In this document: one piece after another, positions 25,292 through 35,624 of the stretch | Layout of the letters: every line of letters starts with the position of its first letter | How positions within the stretch are numbered: position 1 is the first letter of the stretch | The notes under the pieces: generated by a model | The model's database searches: none | The model's input: the letters and a program-made list of their open reading frames with translations, nothing else | What the model was told of the DNA's origin: nothing | Origin: Candidatus Sericytochromatia bacterium | Lineage (GTDB): Bacteria; Cyanobacteriota; Sericytochromatia; UBA7694 | Length of the DNA stretch: 64,000 nt | Direction: 5' to 3' | Assembly (NCBI GenBank): GCA_018780035.1 | Contig: JADMKE010000001.1 | Span: 1-64,000 of the forward strand | Position numbers and translations under genes: made by a program

Positions 25292-28200
25292 TTAGGGCGT
25301 ATGCGCGGCGGTGATATCCACCAGCGGGATCGGACCCGCAGGGTTAAAGAGGCCCGCCAGATAATTGGTGCCAAAATTACCGTTATTTAGCAGGGTGGCT
25401 CCAGTAATGGCATAGGTCGTTGAATCATAGGTCAAACGATAGAGCCGTGAAAGCGTTGCATGGGGAGCGGGGTAACGGGCTATCACCAAGAGTGAGCGCG
25501 CTCCCGCTGACCATTCACCGTCAATCGAGAGACCCACCAATTGGTTGGCCGCCACACCACCCGCTGTACCATCGTGACGCAGCGCAGTCTGTACCCCTGC
25601 AGGCAAGGTCAACTCTGTGATGTCGACATTCGCCGTGCCCGTGTCGGGAACAGGTGCGTTGCTTACAAAAATACGGGCATTGGTCGTCAAGAACATACGG
25701 TTATTGGCTGTGGCAGTATTATCTGTGTCGGGTTCAAAGACCAAATCTCCGTTGTTGAGATAGGCCGTGTTAAAGCCAAACTCATCGGCCCCGAGGAAGA
25801 GCTTGATGTGATCCACGGCCGGTGTACCGCTTTCAAAATTGCGAATGCGGTAGAAGCCCGAAAGTGAACCAGAACCATCAACCGCTTCATAAGCTGCCCC
25901 GGCATAGAGTGTGGGTGTTTTAACACCCCCACTGAGAGTGGAGTTAAATACCAAACGCGCAGGTTTGTCGCCAAAGTTATAACTCAGACCCAGACCATTG
26001 TTCACAGTCAATGCACCCCGTGGGATATAGGGATCACCGGTCGATGCGCCATCTTGAATACCCAAACGGGGGATCCAGCGAATCAAGCGACTGGTAAAGT
26101 TCGGAGACGTGCCTTCTTGATCGATATAATAAACTTCGCCGTTGACGGGGTTCTTCGCCAGACCCGTGCTGACATCCCCTGTATTATTCAAACCATTTTG
26201 AATATTGAGTGCGCCATTGGAGTCGAAGATCATGGTCAAGCGACCCAGACCCGCTCCGAGCGACGAACTGGTATTGATAAGATACCAACGGCCCCGGTTG
26301 GGTGAGGTGCCATAGTCTTCGACCGCATACTGCGCCCGCTCGGGCAAGGTGAAGATAAACCAGGGATGGTTAGCTGCTGCCACCGAAGAGGTCGAAGGTG
26401 TATCGACGTTACCGCCGACCAAGCGGCCGCCAATTTTACCCGTACCATCATTGAGGGTGCCGGGAACCGGCAGTACGGGCGAACCCGCCGCAGAGAAGTC
26501 AACCGTGATCGTGGCCCGGTTGGTCTGGTTATTAAAGGCCACACTTTCACCGAGACCCGCATTGGGGGCATTCAGGGTTACCGTTCTCAAGACATCGGTG
26601 TCGTCATCAGCGGTGGTGGTGGGATCATTGTCGTTGTAACGGATGATTTCCACCTGGGCACCTGCTGCAATTTCAGGCCCGCTGACAGTGACATCGTTGA
26701 CCACAATCTGGGGTAATTTATCACGGCCAAATTGGTAGACCGCACGGAAAATCGTGCCCGCTGGGTTGGGATTGCTGCTGGCTGTGGCAGGCAATGTGGG
26801 CCGTTCCACCAGAATCGCAGTATTGTCTTGATCAAACTGAGCAGCCCCGTCAGTCGTGCGAATCACCAAATCGCCCGTGGTACCATTGGCCACGCCAGCA
26901 TTGGGGGTAAAGCGCAAACGCAGCAGAGCCGTGTTGATATTGGTAGGAGAACCCACCAGAATAAAGGGATCTCCATTGGTACCTGTGCCCGAAACACTGG
27001 TCAGACCCAAGCCTGCAAACGGCGTTCCAGGTGTGACCCGGTCGCTCAATACACCAAAGTTCGGCGGTGTCAATCGGGTGGTCACACTGGTATCGTCATC
27101 CGCCACACTCAAAGTGGGCCAAGTATTGGCTGTCACTGTGAAGTTGCCTGCGGCAGCTGAGGTCGGATCCGTTTGGCCGAAATCAATCAAGTCATCCACC
27201 GTGGTGGTATCCGAAACCGTGCGCAGCGGCAAAGGTGTATTGCCTGCCACGTTGGCAAAGCCGGTATTGGTGTTTGTCAGACTGTTAATCGGGGTCGAGT
27301 TTTGAACATTCAGGCGAATCACGTCTTGCGCGGCGGTATTGTCTCCGACCGTGCCATTGGTGCTGCGCATTTCCATGTCCACTGCACCAGCGCTATTGGG
27401 CGCGTTGTAGCGCAGCGTGAGCAGATCCGCATTGACCTGGGCCTGGGTACCGACCAAACGCAGGGCCGCAGAGCTATTGCCCGTGACTGTGGAGGTCGTG
27501 CTGGTGACCTGCAAATTGCCCGTGGCAGGATTGCCCGCAGCGGTCAGGGTCAAATCTACTGTGACGGTATCCGCCACATTGTAAAACTCGACTTGAACCA
27601 ACGGACGATCCAGGGTATCGGGGGTGCCATCAAAATTATTGAGCAGATAGGCATTGTTCAAAGGCACGTTGCGGGGTGAACCCGTACCTGAGAAGGTATT
27701 CGTGGCATTGCCCGAGTTCACACTGGGCATGCGGAAGCGGTTCGAAGGTTGGGCCCGTACATCCAACAGAATGCTGTCTGTCAGGTCTCTTGAACCAAAA
27801 TCGGTGGTAACGATGTCAATCTGGGCATTGCCATTGGCCCCTGCCGCTGAACTGAAGGTCATGCCTGCCAGAGCTGTATTAATGGCAGCTGGCGGGCCTT
27901 CGATCACCCGTGGGCTGGCGTTGGTCCCGGCCCCGGTGATGGTCACACCGGCTGTCACAGGAATCGTTACTGTGCCACTGTTGTTACCCCCAATCAGGGA
28001 GGGCGTGAGGGTCACGCGAATATTGGCGCTGTCTTCTACGGTTTCTACCGTCTGAGAGCCCACACTGACCAGGGTGTTGGTGCCTGCGGTAAAGGTCAAC
28101 GGTGTACCTTCATTGACAATGCGGCGGGCCACAAGCGAGAAGTCGGTATTGCCGTTATACAAATTGCGCGGCGGGCGGGTGGCCAAGAGCGGCAGGGTAT

Positions 28201-31200
28201 CTGTATCGGGAATCGGGCCATGGGTCATGGTCAGATTGACGGCTGTGGGAGCCACGCCATCAGCCAACGCGCCCGGTGTCCAGGTCAAGGTGCCCAAGAC
28301 AGTATTCAGGTTGGCAATATTGGGATGGGTGGCAGACAAGGTCATATCACCGCTGCCATTGGCTCCAGCCGTCACGGTCACGCCACCACTCAAGGTCACG
28401 TTGAGGGTGCCATTGGGGATTTGCAGGCGCACAGTGGCCGTCTGACCTGCCGAATAAGAGGCCAGATTGACCACACCAATTTCGTGAATGGCAGAATTGA
28501 CCACAGGAGCCCCTGTATCATCGGCGATTGGATTGGCAACACCAATCACCATTGGAATACTGGCAACAGGGAAAGTCGTGGTGGCAGTATTAAACTGGTT
28601 TTGCGGCAGCGCGCGCACATTGAGTTCAACTGTATTGGTATCCGGCGTAGGACCGCCATCGTTGACCACCATGGTAAAGCTGGTGTCCCCTGTAAAGCCG
28701 GTTTGAGGGGTATAACGCAGCAGCGTTAAAGCCGTTTTGACATCTGCCAGCGGACCACTCAAGACACGGGGGCTGGCATTGGTCCCTGCACCTGTGTTGG
28801 TAACCGTACCAGGAGCCGCCGCCGTCAGGTCAATGGCAGCATTGGTGTTACCAGCTGTATTGGCGGGGGTCAACGTTACCGTCACATTGGTGCTGTCATC
28901 GATCACATCCAGACGTGCCGCAGGTTGGGTCGCTGTGGCGGTATTGTTCAAGACCAGGGCCTGATCCCCGAAGATGGTCAGGCGGCTGGCAGGTGCCGGG
29001 AAGCTGGCATTTTCAGCCGTATCATCGGTGACAGGATTGCCATCTTGGGCATTGTAGATATTGCGCGGCGGGTTGGTGATCAAGAAAGGCACGGTATCAC
29101 CAGAGTCACCCAGCGTTCCACCTGTACTGCTCATGGTGATATTCACGGTCTCAGGTGCTGCTACCAAAGCCGCATTGGGGGTATAACGCAGATTGGTCAA
29201 AGCTGTGTTGAGATTGGCCTGGGTGCCGGTCATGAGCAAACTAGTGGTGCCATTGCCGGTATATGTCACACCGCCCTGAACGCCGTTGGGAGCCGGGAAG
29301 CCATTTAAGAGCAACGTCCCTTTGGTCGCAGGCACAGTCAGGGTCACATCGACATTGGCTGCCGAGGGGTAATTCCTGACGGTCAAAAGACGGGTGGCAG
29401 GAGTGCCCATATTCTCTTGTACACCGGGTGCAGCGGGAATCGCTGTGGTGGTAAAGGTGGCATTGTCATTGCGGCGGTTTTCAGGTGGCGGCAAGACATT
29501 GATATGGGTGATATCTGGGCCATCGGTACCGCCGCCATCGGTGGTACTCATGGTCACGGTTGCTGCACCTGAGAAATTGGTGGTGGGCGTAAAGACAATC
29601 CCGTTATTCAAAAAGAGATTGATATTTGTCGGTGAGCCCGAAATCACCATCGGCTGAGCATTGGTCGCTGTCACAGGCACATTATTGGCTGTGGTGGCTA
29701 CCGTGGCTCCGACCGTGATCGTGACGCCTGCGGGAACGGCACTCAGATTGGCACGGGTTAAGGTGCCATTGTTGCTGGGGGTCAGGGTGGTGGTCACTGT
29801 GGCACTGTCACCATCAAGGACCGACAGCGCTGTGCCAAAGAAAGAGGCAAAGGTCAGCGGTGTGTTAAAGCCCAGCTCAATGGGAGATCCAATGGGGGGG
29901 AAAGAAGTGGGGCTGTTGTTGTAGCGGTTCTGAGGAGGCTCAGAGACTTCGAGCAGCACGATATCGTTGGTGTCGGTCAGGGCACCGTTGTTGATATCCA
30001 CACTGTTCATACGCAGGCGGTAATTGCCGACATTATTGCCCTGTGGAGAATAAGTTACTCCAGTTGTGAGCAGCGTATTGACGTTGGAAGCCAAGCCTTC
30101 GAGCTGTACATCAGCTGTGCCGTTATTGGTCACGGTCACCCCTGCCAGCGCGCCCACCGTTAAGTTGCCATTGGCCGCATTGCCGGCATTATTGCCTGCC
30201 CCATCGAGCAGGGTCAAATTGACGCGTACAGTCGAGGCCGCTGGATAGAGAACGGTCAGTGCTTTGTTGCCAGCACCATTAAACACGGTGGTAGTCGCCT
30301 TGGCCATACTTTGAACTGTCGCAGGGAAAGTGGTAGACCCATTAAACAGGTTTGAGGGATTGATAACCTGAATCGTGAGAGTGTCATTGTCACTACCATC
30401 CACTGCAGACGAGGCCATTTGGATCGTGCCGTTGCCGACAAAATTGTTGGTGGGGGTAAAGGTCAAGCCGCCGTTCAAGGCGCTGCTGATATAGTGGGGC
30501 GGTCCCACCAATTCCAAGGGACTGGCAGCTGTGCCTGCACCGTTGACCGTTAAGCCCGTGGGTACAGTGATCAGAGCAATTGTGCCATTGGTTGGGGTCA
30601 AGACTGTATTCACAGTATCTCCATTGACGTCTTCAACGCCCAAATGGCTGTTGCTCAGGGGGCGGAGAATAATCGGGGTATTAATCGCTGTGAGCAAATT
30701 GCTAAAGACAGGGTTGGCATTCATTAAGTTGCGTGGAGGTGTGGGTGTGCCACTGTTAACGCTGAAGACCAGGGTATCCACGTCATCGGGAGTTACAACC
30801 CCTTCCACGGTATCCACCGTGGTCATCGTGACCGTTGCTGGGCCAATAAATCCATTTTGAGGCGTGTAGACAAAATTATTCAAAGCGGTGTTAACGTCTG
30901 CTTTGGGACCACTGATCACCAAGGGCGAGCCATTGGTGCCGCCACCCGTCACCGTCACCGTGACGGGCAAGGCGGGGTTATTGGCCAGTGAGATCGTGCC
31001 AAAATTACCCGCGGTGGGCTGGAAGGTCACTGTCAAGGTCTCTGCGTTGGAGTTGTCTCCTGCACTTAAGCCATTGCCATTTAAGGCGTTCATGGCAACT
31101 GCGGTATTGGCAGGCACCGAAACCACCCCAGAGAAATTGCTGGAGCCGCCAATCATATTGGTGGGCGCATTGCTGGCCTTGAGGGTAGTGCCAAAAGAAT

Positions 31201-32749
31201 TCACCACTGGAGAAAGTTGGCCGTTGGCCCCTTTGGCTTGCACCGAATAGGGATAAATGGTATCGGGTGTCAGGTTTGCACCCGCAGGTACAGGCAGCGT
31301 TACCGTGCCCCCTGCTCCGGCAGGAATCGTGAAGGTAAAGCCGTTAACGACCACCGTATATTCAGTGATTGGCTCTGGTGTCGTACTTGGGGGATAGACA
31401 AAGACATTAAAGCTGGTGGTACTCAAGGGCGTTGCCGAAGTTTTGGGAATGGCCGGAATGGTCACGGGTGTAATAATAACGGGGCCACCGCCGCCACCGC
31501 CACCACCACCACCGCCGCCGCCACCACCGCCTGTGGGAGCATCAGCCACAGTGGTTCTGACCAGGGCACTGGCGGTGAGATTGGTTCCAGGGATAGATAC
31601 TGTGATTTTGGTTTCTTGGCCGGGGATATTGCCAGAGACCAGACCTTTTTGATCGACGGGCAAACCTGCTTGGCTGCTGGTCCATTGCAAAGGCAAGGTA
31701 GAGGGGTTGATCGGACGTCCCTGATCGTCGGTGATCGAAACACTCAATTGGACATTTTGTCCCGAGCTGATAATCGACAGGGCGGGACTTAATGTCAGGC
31801 TCTTGGGACCAGAAGGGGTGCCTGAGTTATCGGGCAGAGGTTGCAAGGGGTTGGGGTTGCCCTGATTGGGGGCTGTCGGAGAAACGGGAACACCGGGGGT
31901 GCCATCGGGTACAGGATCAGGACGGCTGGTGACCGCATTGCCTTTGCCGGGCAAGCCTGTTAAAGGCGTTTTATTCGAGAAAATATTTTGCACAGAACCG
32001 ATTGCAATTTTACCGGAGATCGGGTCACGTACCGTGACTTGGCTGTCGCCGGAGAGGGTTAACGCTGTGACCACACCGTCTTTGTCTACTTTAAAGTTTG
32101 TCGGATCAGCCACTGACCAATCCAATTGCAAGCGAGAAGGATCGATGGGATTGCCCAAGGTATCGCGGGCCACAATCATAAATTGGGCGGTCTGGTTTTG
32201 TCCGGGTGTGACCTGGCTGCGTTGCACCAATTGCAGGGTGGCCAAGGCGCGGGGGTTGCCTGTGTATTTGTTTGTGGCGGCCACAAACTCCACTTCGGCA
32301 CTGGTTTTGGATTTTGTATCGACGACTTTGATCAAGACCGGTTCAAAAGGGGTCAGCCCTTTTAAGATCCCGTTGGCATCAACGGTAATGGTGCCGGGCT
32401 TGGCGCTTGAAAATTCCAGTTTCAGCAAAAGCGGATCAATTAGATCCCCATTGCCATCAAGGGCGATCACTTCCAGTGGGAAATTTTCTCCCACCAACAT
32501 CTGGCCTTTGGTTTGGGGGCGCAGGAAAAGGGCTCTGAGATTGTCTGGATTGCCTTTAAAATTACGAGCGACAATATCTTTGGCTGCTTGGGTAATCAAT
32601 AAACGGGCATTATTGCCGAGAGGGTTGCGACCCACACCATAGCCACCGACACCACAGGCCGTGGTCATTAAGATAGAACCAGCAAGAGACACTTTTAAAG
32701 AGAGATTGAGACTGCGCTTGAGAGGCAATGAATAAGACATATAAGACAC
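25292..32749 (-). CDS. Giant repetitive lipoprotein (2,485 residues)
   Basis: A very large exported protein. The signal segment ends MTTAC (Cys32), a likely lipoprotein site. Next come Ig-like (Big-type) domains (about 45-400: LSPALSIISSGQNVQLSVSI), a run of 16 Gly (407-422), a fibronectin-III-like domain (~425-535), and a tandem array of about ten modules of ~130-150 residues (~540-1960). Each module opens near PP(R/Q/E)N(R/L)(Y/F)N and ends in a strand pair like LRYTPNAALVAAPETVNITM followed by D-x-G. The last ~500 residues look like a propeller (GEVYYIDQEGT, RLIRWIP). It is probably a surface adhesin or fibre. It starts with GTG at 32749 after AAGAAGG; ATG 32740 is also possible. Confidence 0.85.
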   Translation of the reverse strand: MSYMSYSLPLKRSLNLSLKVSLAGSILMTTACGVGGYGVGRNPLGNNARLLITQAAKDIVARNFKGNPDNLRALFLRPQTKGQMLVGENFPLEVIALDGNGDLIDPLLLKLEFSSAKPGTITVDANGILKGLTPFEPVLIKVVDTKSKTSAEVEFVAATNKYTGNPRALATLQLVQRSQVTPGQNQTAQFMIVARDTLGNPIDPSRLQLDWSVADPTNFKVDKDGVVTALTLSGDSQVTVRDPISGKIAIGSVQNIFSNKTPLTGLPGKGNAVTSRPDPVPDGTPGVPVSPTAPNQGNPNPLQPLPDNSGTPSGPKSLTLSPALSIISSGQNVQLSVSITDDQGRPINPSTLPLQWTSSQAGLPVDQKGLVSGNIPGQETKITVSIPGTNLTASALVRTTVADAPTGGGGGGGGGGGGGGGGPVIITPVTIPAIPKTSATPLSTTSFNVFVYPPSTTPEPITEYTVVVNGFTFTIPAGAGGTVTLPVPAGANLTPDTIYPYSVQAKGANGQLSPVVNSFGTTLKASNAPTNMIGGSSNFSGVVSVPANTAVAMNALNGNGLSAGDNSNAETLTVTFQPTAGNFGTISLANNPALPVTVTVTGGGTNGSPLVISGPKADVNTALNNFVYTPQNGFIGPATVTMTTVDTVEGVVTPDDVDTLVFSVNSGTPTPPRNLMNANPVFSNLLTAINTPIILRPLSNSHLGVEDVNGDTVNTVLTPTNGTIALITVPTGLTVNGAGTAASPLELVGPPHYISSALNGGLTFTPTNNFVGNGTIQMASSAVDGSDNDTLTIQVINPSNLFNGSTTFPATVQSMAKATTTVFNGAGNKALTVLYPAASTVRVNLTLLDGAGNNAGNAANGNLTVGALAGVTVTNNGTADVQLEGLASNVNTLLTTGVTYSPQGNNVGNYRLRMNSVDINNGALTDTNDIVLLEVSEPPQNRYNNSPTSFPPIGSPIELGFNTPLTFASFFGTALSVLDGDSATVTTTLTPSNNGTLTRANLSAVPAGVTITVGATVATTANNVPVTATNAQPMVISGSPTNINLFLNNGIVFTPTTNFSGAATVTMSTTDGGGTDGPDITHINVLPPPENRRNDNATFTTTAIPAAPGVQENMGTPATRLLTVRNYPSAANVDVTLTVPATKGTLLLNGFPAPNGVQGGVTYTGNGTTSLLMTGTQANLNTALTNLRYTPNAALVAAPETVNITMSSTGGTLGDSGDTVPFLITNPPRNIYNAQDGNPVTDDTAENASFPAPASRLTIFGDQALVLNNTATATQPAARLDVIDDSTNVTVTLTPANTAGNTNAAIDLTAAAPGTVTNTGAGTNASPRVLSGPLADVKTALTLLRYTPQTGFTGDTSFTMVVNDGGPTPDTNTVELNVRALPQNQFNTATTTFPVASIPMVIGVANPIADDTGAPVVNSAIHEIGVVNLASYSAGQTATVRLQIPNGTLNVTLSGGVTVTAGANGSGDMTLSATHPNIANLNTVLGTLTWTPGALADGVAPTAVNLTMTHGPIPDTDTLPLLATRPPRNLYNGNTDFSLVARRIVNEGTPLTFTAGTNTLVSVGSQTVETVEDSANIRVTLTPSLIGGNNSGTVTIPVTAGVTITGAGTNASPRVIEGPPAAINTALAGMTFSSAAGANGNAQIDIVTTDFGSRDLTDSILLDVRAQPSNRFRMPSVNSGNATNTFSGTGSPRNVPLNNAYLLNNFDGTPDTLDRPLVQVEFYNVADTVTVDLTLTAAGNPATGNLQVTSTTSTVTGNSSAALRLVGTQAQVNADLLTLRYNAPNSAGAVDMEMRSTNGTVGDNTAAQDVIRLNVQNSTPINSLTNTNTGFANVAGNTPLPLRTVSDTTTVDDLIDFGQTDPTSAAAGNFTVTANTWPTLSVADDDTSVTTRLTPPNFGVLSDRVTPGTPFAGLGLTSVSGTGTNGDPFILVGSPTNINTALLRLRFTPNAGVANGTTGDLVIRTTDGAAQFDQDNTAILVERPTLPATASSNPNPAGTIFRAVYQFGRDKLPQIVVNDVTVSGPEIAAGAQVEIIRYNDNDPTTTADDDTDVLRTVTLNAPNAGLGESVAFNNQTNRATITVDFSAAGSPVLPVPGTLNDGTGKIGGRLVGGNVDTPSTSSVAAANHPWFIFTLPERAQYAVEDYGTSPNRGRWYLINTSSSLGAGLGRLTMIFDSNGALNIQNGLNNTGDVSTGLAKNPVNGEVYYIDQEGTSPNFTSRLIRWIPRLGIQDGASTGDPYIPRGALTVNNGLGLSYNFGDKPARLVFNSTLSGGVKTPTLYAGAAYEAVDGSGSLSGFYRIRNFESGTPAVDHIKLFLGADEFGFNTAYLNNGDLVFEPDTDNTATANNRMFLTTNARIFVSNAPVPDTGTANVDITELTLPAGVQTALRHDGTAGGVAANQLVGLSIDGEWSAGARSLLVIARYPAPHATLSRLYRLTYDSTTYAITGATLLNNGNFGTNYLAGLFNPAGPIPLVDITAAHTP

Positions 32750-33024
32750 TGAACCTTCTTGATTTTAGTCAAAATGAATGTTCAAGTGCCAAAAGGGTTT
32801 GACCTTGTAATAGCTGGAATACTTAAACACCCACAAAGATAAAGTACGGTCAAATTAAAACTGTACTTTGAATATCCTCAAGTTTAACCAAGTGATAAAA
32901 GAATAAAAACCCTAAAATAATTCAAAAAACCATCTTTTTACAAAAGTTTTACAATTAGAGCTGAATTCTGGTAGATTCTTTTTACAATCTCTGATTTTTT
33001 ACATTTTTTTTACAATTTGGCAGC
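32750..33024. other. AT-rich control region with a dyad and phased TTTTACAA repeats
   Basis: No gene. An almost perfect dyad, AAAGTACGGT (32841-32850) and ACTGTACTTT (32860-32869) with a 9-bp AT centre, lies 92-120 nt before the giant gene. Further up, TTTTACAA occurs at 32936, 32947, 32980 and 33008, with TTTTACAT at 32997. Spacings of 11, 33 and 28 (and 11 from the variant) are close to helical turns. The region probably controls the giant lipoprotein gene. Confidence 0.55.
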
Positions 33025-33063
33025 AAAAAGCCCTGTGTTGCATATAGATCAACACAGGGCTTT
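33025..33063 (-). terminator. Intrinsic terminator of topA
   Basis: On the minus strand, AAAGCCCTGTGTTG pairs with CAACACAGGGCTTT, a 14-bp perfect stem with a 9-nt loop, followed by TTTTT. It begins 13 nt after the topA stop. Confidence 0.88.
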
Positions 33064-33075
33064 GGACCCAAAAAC

Positions 33076-35610
33076 TTAAAGGGCTTTTTTGGCTTTGGTT
33101 TGAGTGGTTTTGGCCGATGTGGTTTTGGTCACGGTTTTTTTGACAGGTGCGGCTTTTTTCTCTGCCGTTTTTTTGACCGCCGTTTTGGCAGCTGTTTTGG
33201 TCTTCTTGGCCGTCGTTTTGGCTGCTACTTCGCTCTTCTTCGCAGCGGCACCACGCCTGGCCTGTTTGGGAGGCGCTTCGGCGATGATTTTTTTTGCCTC
33301 TTCAAGGGTCAAAAGCTGGGCATCGAGGGCTTTGGGAATTTTGTAATTTTCCCCGTGGGCCTTGAGATAAGGGCCCCAACGGCCATTGAGGACTTGAATT
33401 TCGGGTTCAGATTCAAAACCTTTGATAAATTTTTCCGCATCGGCTTTGCGCTTGGCCAAAACCAAATCGATTGCCCGCTCCTGGGTAATCGAAAGCGGAT
33501 CCTCGCCTTTGGGAATCGAGACAAATTTATCACCATGTTTGACGTAGGGCCCAAAACGGCCTTTACCAATGATCAGATCCTGGTCTTCAAAACTGCCGAC
33601 GTTTTGCGGCAATTTAAACAAATCGAGGGCCTGTTCGAGGGTGATGGTATCCAAGAACTGATCCCTTTCAAGCGAGGCGAATTGCGGTTTAATTCCCTCT
33701 TCGGTCTCTCCGATTTGCACCAAGGGGCCAAAACGGCCCAAACGGGCAATCACTTTTTTGCCACTTTTGGGTTCGATTCCCAATTCGCGTACCGTACCAA
33801 TTTGCGAGCGATCGATTTCCTGGGTTTTTTCCACCTTGGGGTGAAAGTCCTGAAAGTAAAAGTCGGCAATCATCTGATTCCATTGTTTTTTGCCCTGGGA
33901 AATATCGTCGAACTCTTTTTCGACTTGGGCTGTGAACGAATAGTCGATCACATTGTCAAAATACTCCACCAAAAAATCTGTGACCACTTTGCCGATCGAA
34001 GTGGGAAAGAGTTTGCTTTTTTCACTGCCATAGATTTCGGTTTTGACTTCTGCATTGATCTGGCCTTTGCGCAAAACCAACTCGCTGAATTTGCGCTCTT
34101 TGCCTTCACGGGTCTCTTTAATAACATAGCCGCGTTTTTGGATCGTGGAGATCGTGGGGGCATAGGTCGAAGGTCGGCCAATACCCAACTCTTCGAGATG
34201 TTTGACCAATGAGGCCTCGGTATAACGGGCCGAAGGTTTGCTGTAAGTCTGGCGGGCTTGCATGGTCTCCAGTGGCAATTTTTGACCCACTTTTAAAGGG
34301 GGCAACATGCGGCTCTCTTCATCGTCTTCATCGTCATTGCCTTCGAGATAGACCTTGAGAAAACCATCAAATTTGATCACTTCGCCGGTGGCCACCAGTT
34401 TTTCTTGGCTGACCCCCGAAATAGCAATGGTGGCGGTGGTTTTTTCAATCCGAGCTTCACTCATTTGAGAGGCGATGGAGCGCTTCCAGATCATTTCATA
34501 AAGCGCTTTTTCGGCCCGATCTGTGCCTGCCGACTCCACGGCAAAATCCGTTGGACGGATTGCTTCGTGAGCCTCTTGGGCCGATTGGTTTTTGGTTTTG
34601 TATTGGCGGATCTGCACGTATTCGGGGCCAAATTGGACCTTGATCTCTTGGGCTGCTTTGCCGACGGCCTCTTGGGAGAGATTCAGCGAATCGGTACGCA
34701 TATAGGTGATCTTACCGGCTTCATACAGGCGCTGGGCCAATTGCATGGTTTGAGCTACCGAAAAACCCAGACGGCGACTGGCCTCTTGCTGTAGGGTTGA
34801 AGTGGTAAACGGCGGTGCTGGAGAGCGTTTGCCTTCTTTGACCTGCAAGTCTGAGATCGAGAAGGTCGCTTGGCGGCATTTTTCTAAAAAAGCCCGTGCT
34901 GAGGCCTCGTCGGCAAAGCGTTTGTTGAGTTCGGCTTTGAGTGATTTGCCCGGCTCGACTTCAAGCCACGCCACCACACGAAAACTGGACTGGGTCTGAA
35001 ATTGTTCGATCTCGCGTTCCCGTTCGACCACCATGCGCACGGCGACCGACTGCACACGGCCAGCAGAGAGGCCGGTTTTGATCTTGCGCCAGAGAATGGG
35101 AGAGAGTTCAAAGCCCACGAGGCGGTCCAAAATACGGCGGGCCTGTTGGGCATTGACCAAATGGGTGTCAATCGAGCGGGGTTGGTCGATGGCCTTCAAA
35201 ATCGCGGTTTTGGTGATTTCATGAAAGACGATTCGGCGAATGGACTCATCTTTGAGATTGAGCGATTCTTTGAGATGCCATGAAATGGCCTCTCCCTCTC
35301 TGTCATCGTCTGACGCCAGGTAAACCAGAGAGGCATTTTTGGAAAGACTTTTGAGCTCTTTGATCACGTCTTTTTTGTCGTCGGTGACCACGTAGGTGGG
35401 GGCAAAACCATTTTGGATATCGATGGCATTGTTATTTTTGGGCAGATCACGCACATGGCCATAACACGAGACCACTTTGTAATCTTTGCCGAGGTAATTT
35501 TCAATTGTTTTGGCTTTGGCAGGGGATTCGACGATCACCAGTTTACTTGCACCCGCAAGATCGGATTTGCGGCTGGGGGTTTTGCTCGCCGGCTTGGACT
35601 TGGTTGGCAT
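33076..35610 (-). CDS. topA: DNA topoisomerase I
   Basis: TopA relaxes negative supercoils by a 5'-phosphotyrosine strand passage. The 844-residue protein starts at ATG 35610 (an upstream extension runs into dprA and is rejected). The Toprim domain is SKLVIVESPAKAKTIENYL with YLASDDDREGEAI; SAGRVQSVAVRMVVERE and YMRTDSLNLS (catalytic Tyr303) follow. Instead of the zinc fingers of E. coli, the C-terminus has topo-C repeats of the cyanobacterial/actinobacterial type (IARLGRFGPLVQIGE, IGKGRFGPYVKHGDKFVS, NGRWGPYLKA). It ends in a ~60-residue Lys/Ala/Thr tail (KTTAKKTKTAAKTAVKKT), histone-H1-like. It is 14 nt downstream of dprA. Confidence 0.97.
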   Translation of the reverse strand: MPTKSKPASKTPSRKSDLAGASKLVIVESPAKAKTIENYLGKDYKVVSCYGHVRDLPKNNNAIDIQNGFAPTYVVTDDKKDVIKELKSLSKNASLVYLASDDDREGEAISWHLKESLNLKDESIRRIVFHEITKTAILKAIDQPRSIDTHLVNAQQARRILDRLVGFELSPILWRKIKTGLSAGRVQSVAVRMVVEREREIEQFQTQSSFRVVAWLEVEPGKSLKAELNKRFADEASARAFLEKCRQATFSISDLQVKEGKRSPAPPFTTSTLQQEASRRLGFSVAQTMQLAQRLYEAGKITYMRTDSLNLSQEAVGKAAQEIKVQFGPEYVQIRQYKTKNQSAQEAHEAIRPTDFAVESAGTDRAEKALYEMIWKRSIASQMSEARIEKTTATIAISGVSQEKLVATGEVIKFDGFLKVYLEGNDDEDDEESRMLPPLKVGQKLPLETMQARQTYSKPSARYTEASLVKHLEELGIGRPSTYAPTISTIQKRGYVIKETREGKERKFSELVLRKGQINAEVKTEIYGSEKSKLFPTSIGKVVTDFLVEYFDNVIDYSFTAQVEKEFDDISQGKKQWNQMIADFYFQDFHPKVEKTQEIDRSQIGTVRELGIEPKSGKKVIARLGRFGPLVQIGETEEGIKPQFASLERDQFLDTITLEQALDLFKLPQNVGSFEDQDLIIGKGRFGPYVKHGDKFVSIPKGEDPLSITQERAIDLVLAKRKADAEKFIKGFESEPEIQVLNGRWGPYLKAHGENYKIPKALDAQLLTLEEAKKIIAEAPPKQARRGAAAKKSEVAAKTTAKKTKTAAKTAVKKTAEKKAAPVKKTVTKTTSAKTTQTKAKKAL

Positions 35611-35624
35611 ATGGCTTGCTTTCT

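Noticed and set aside
31484..31531. Poly-glycine run as an assembly error
   Set aside because: Codons alternate GGT and GGC irregularly and the frame continues into clear domains on both sides.
26054..32642. Many plus-strand frames of 60-260 residues
   Set aside because: Antisense to the giant lipoprotein gene; no start sites or family motifs.
33100..34212. 370-residue plus-strand frame
   Set aside because: Antisense to topA; rich in Phe/Gly from complementary codons.
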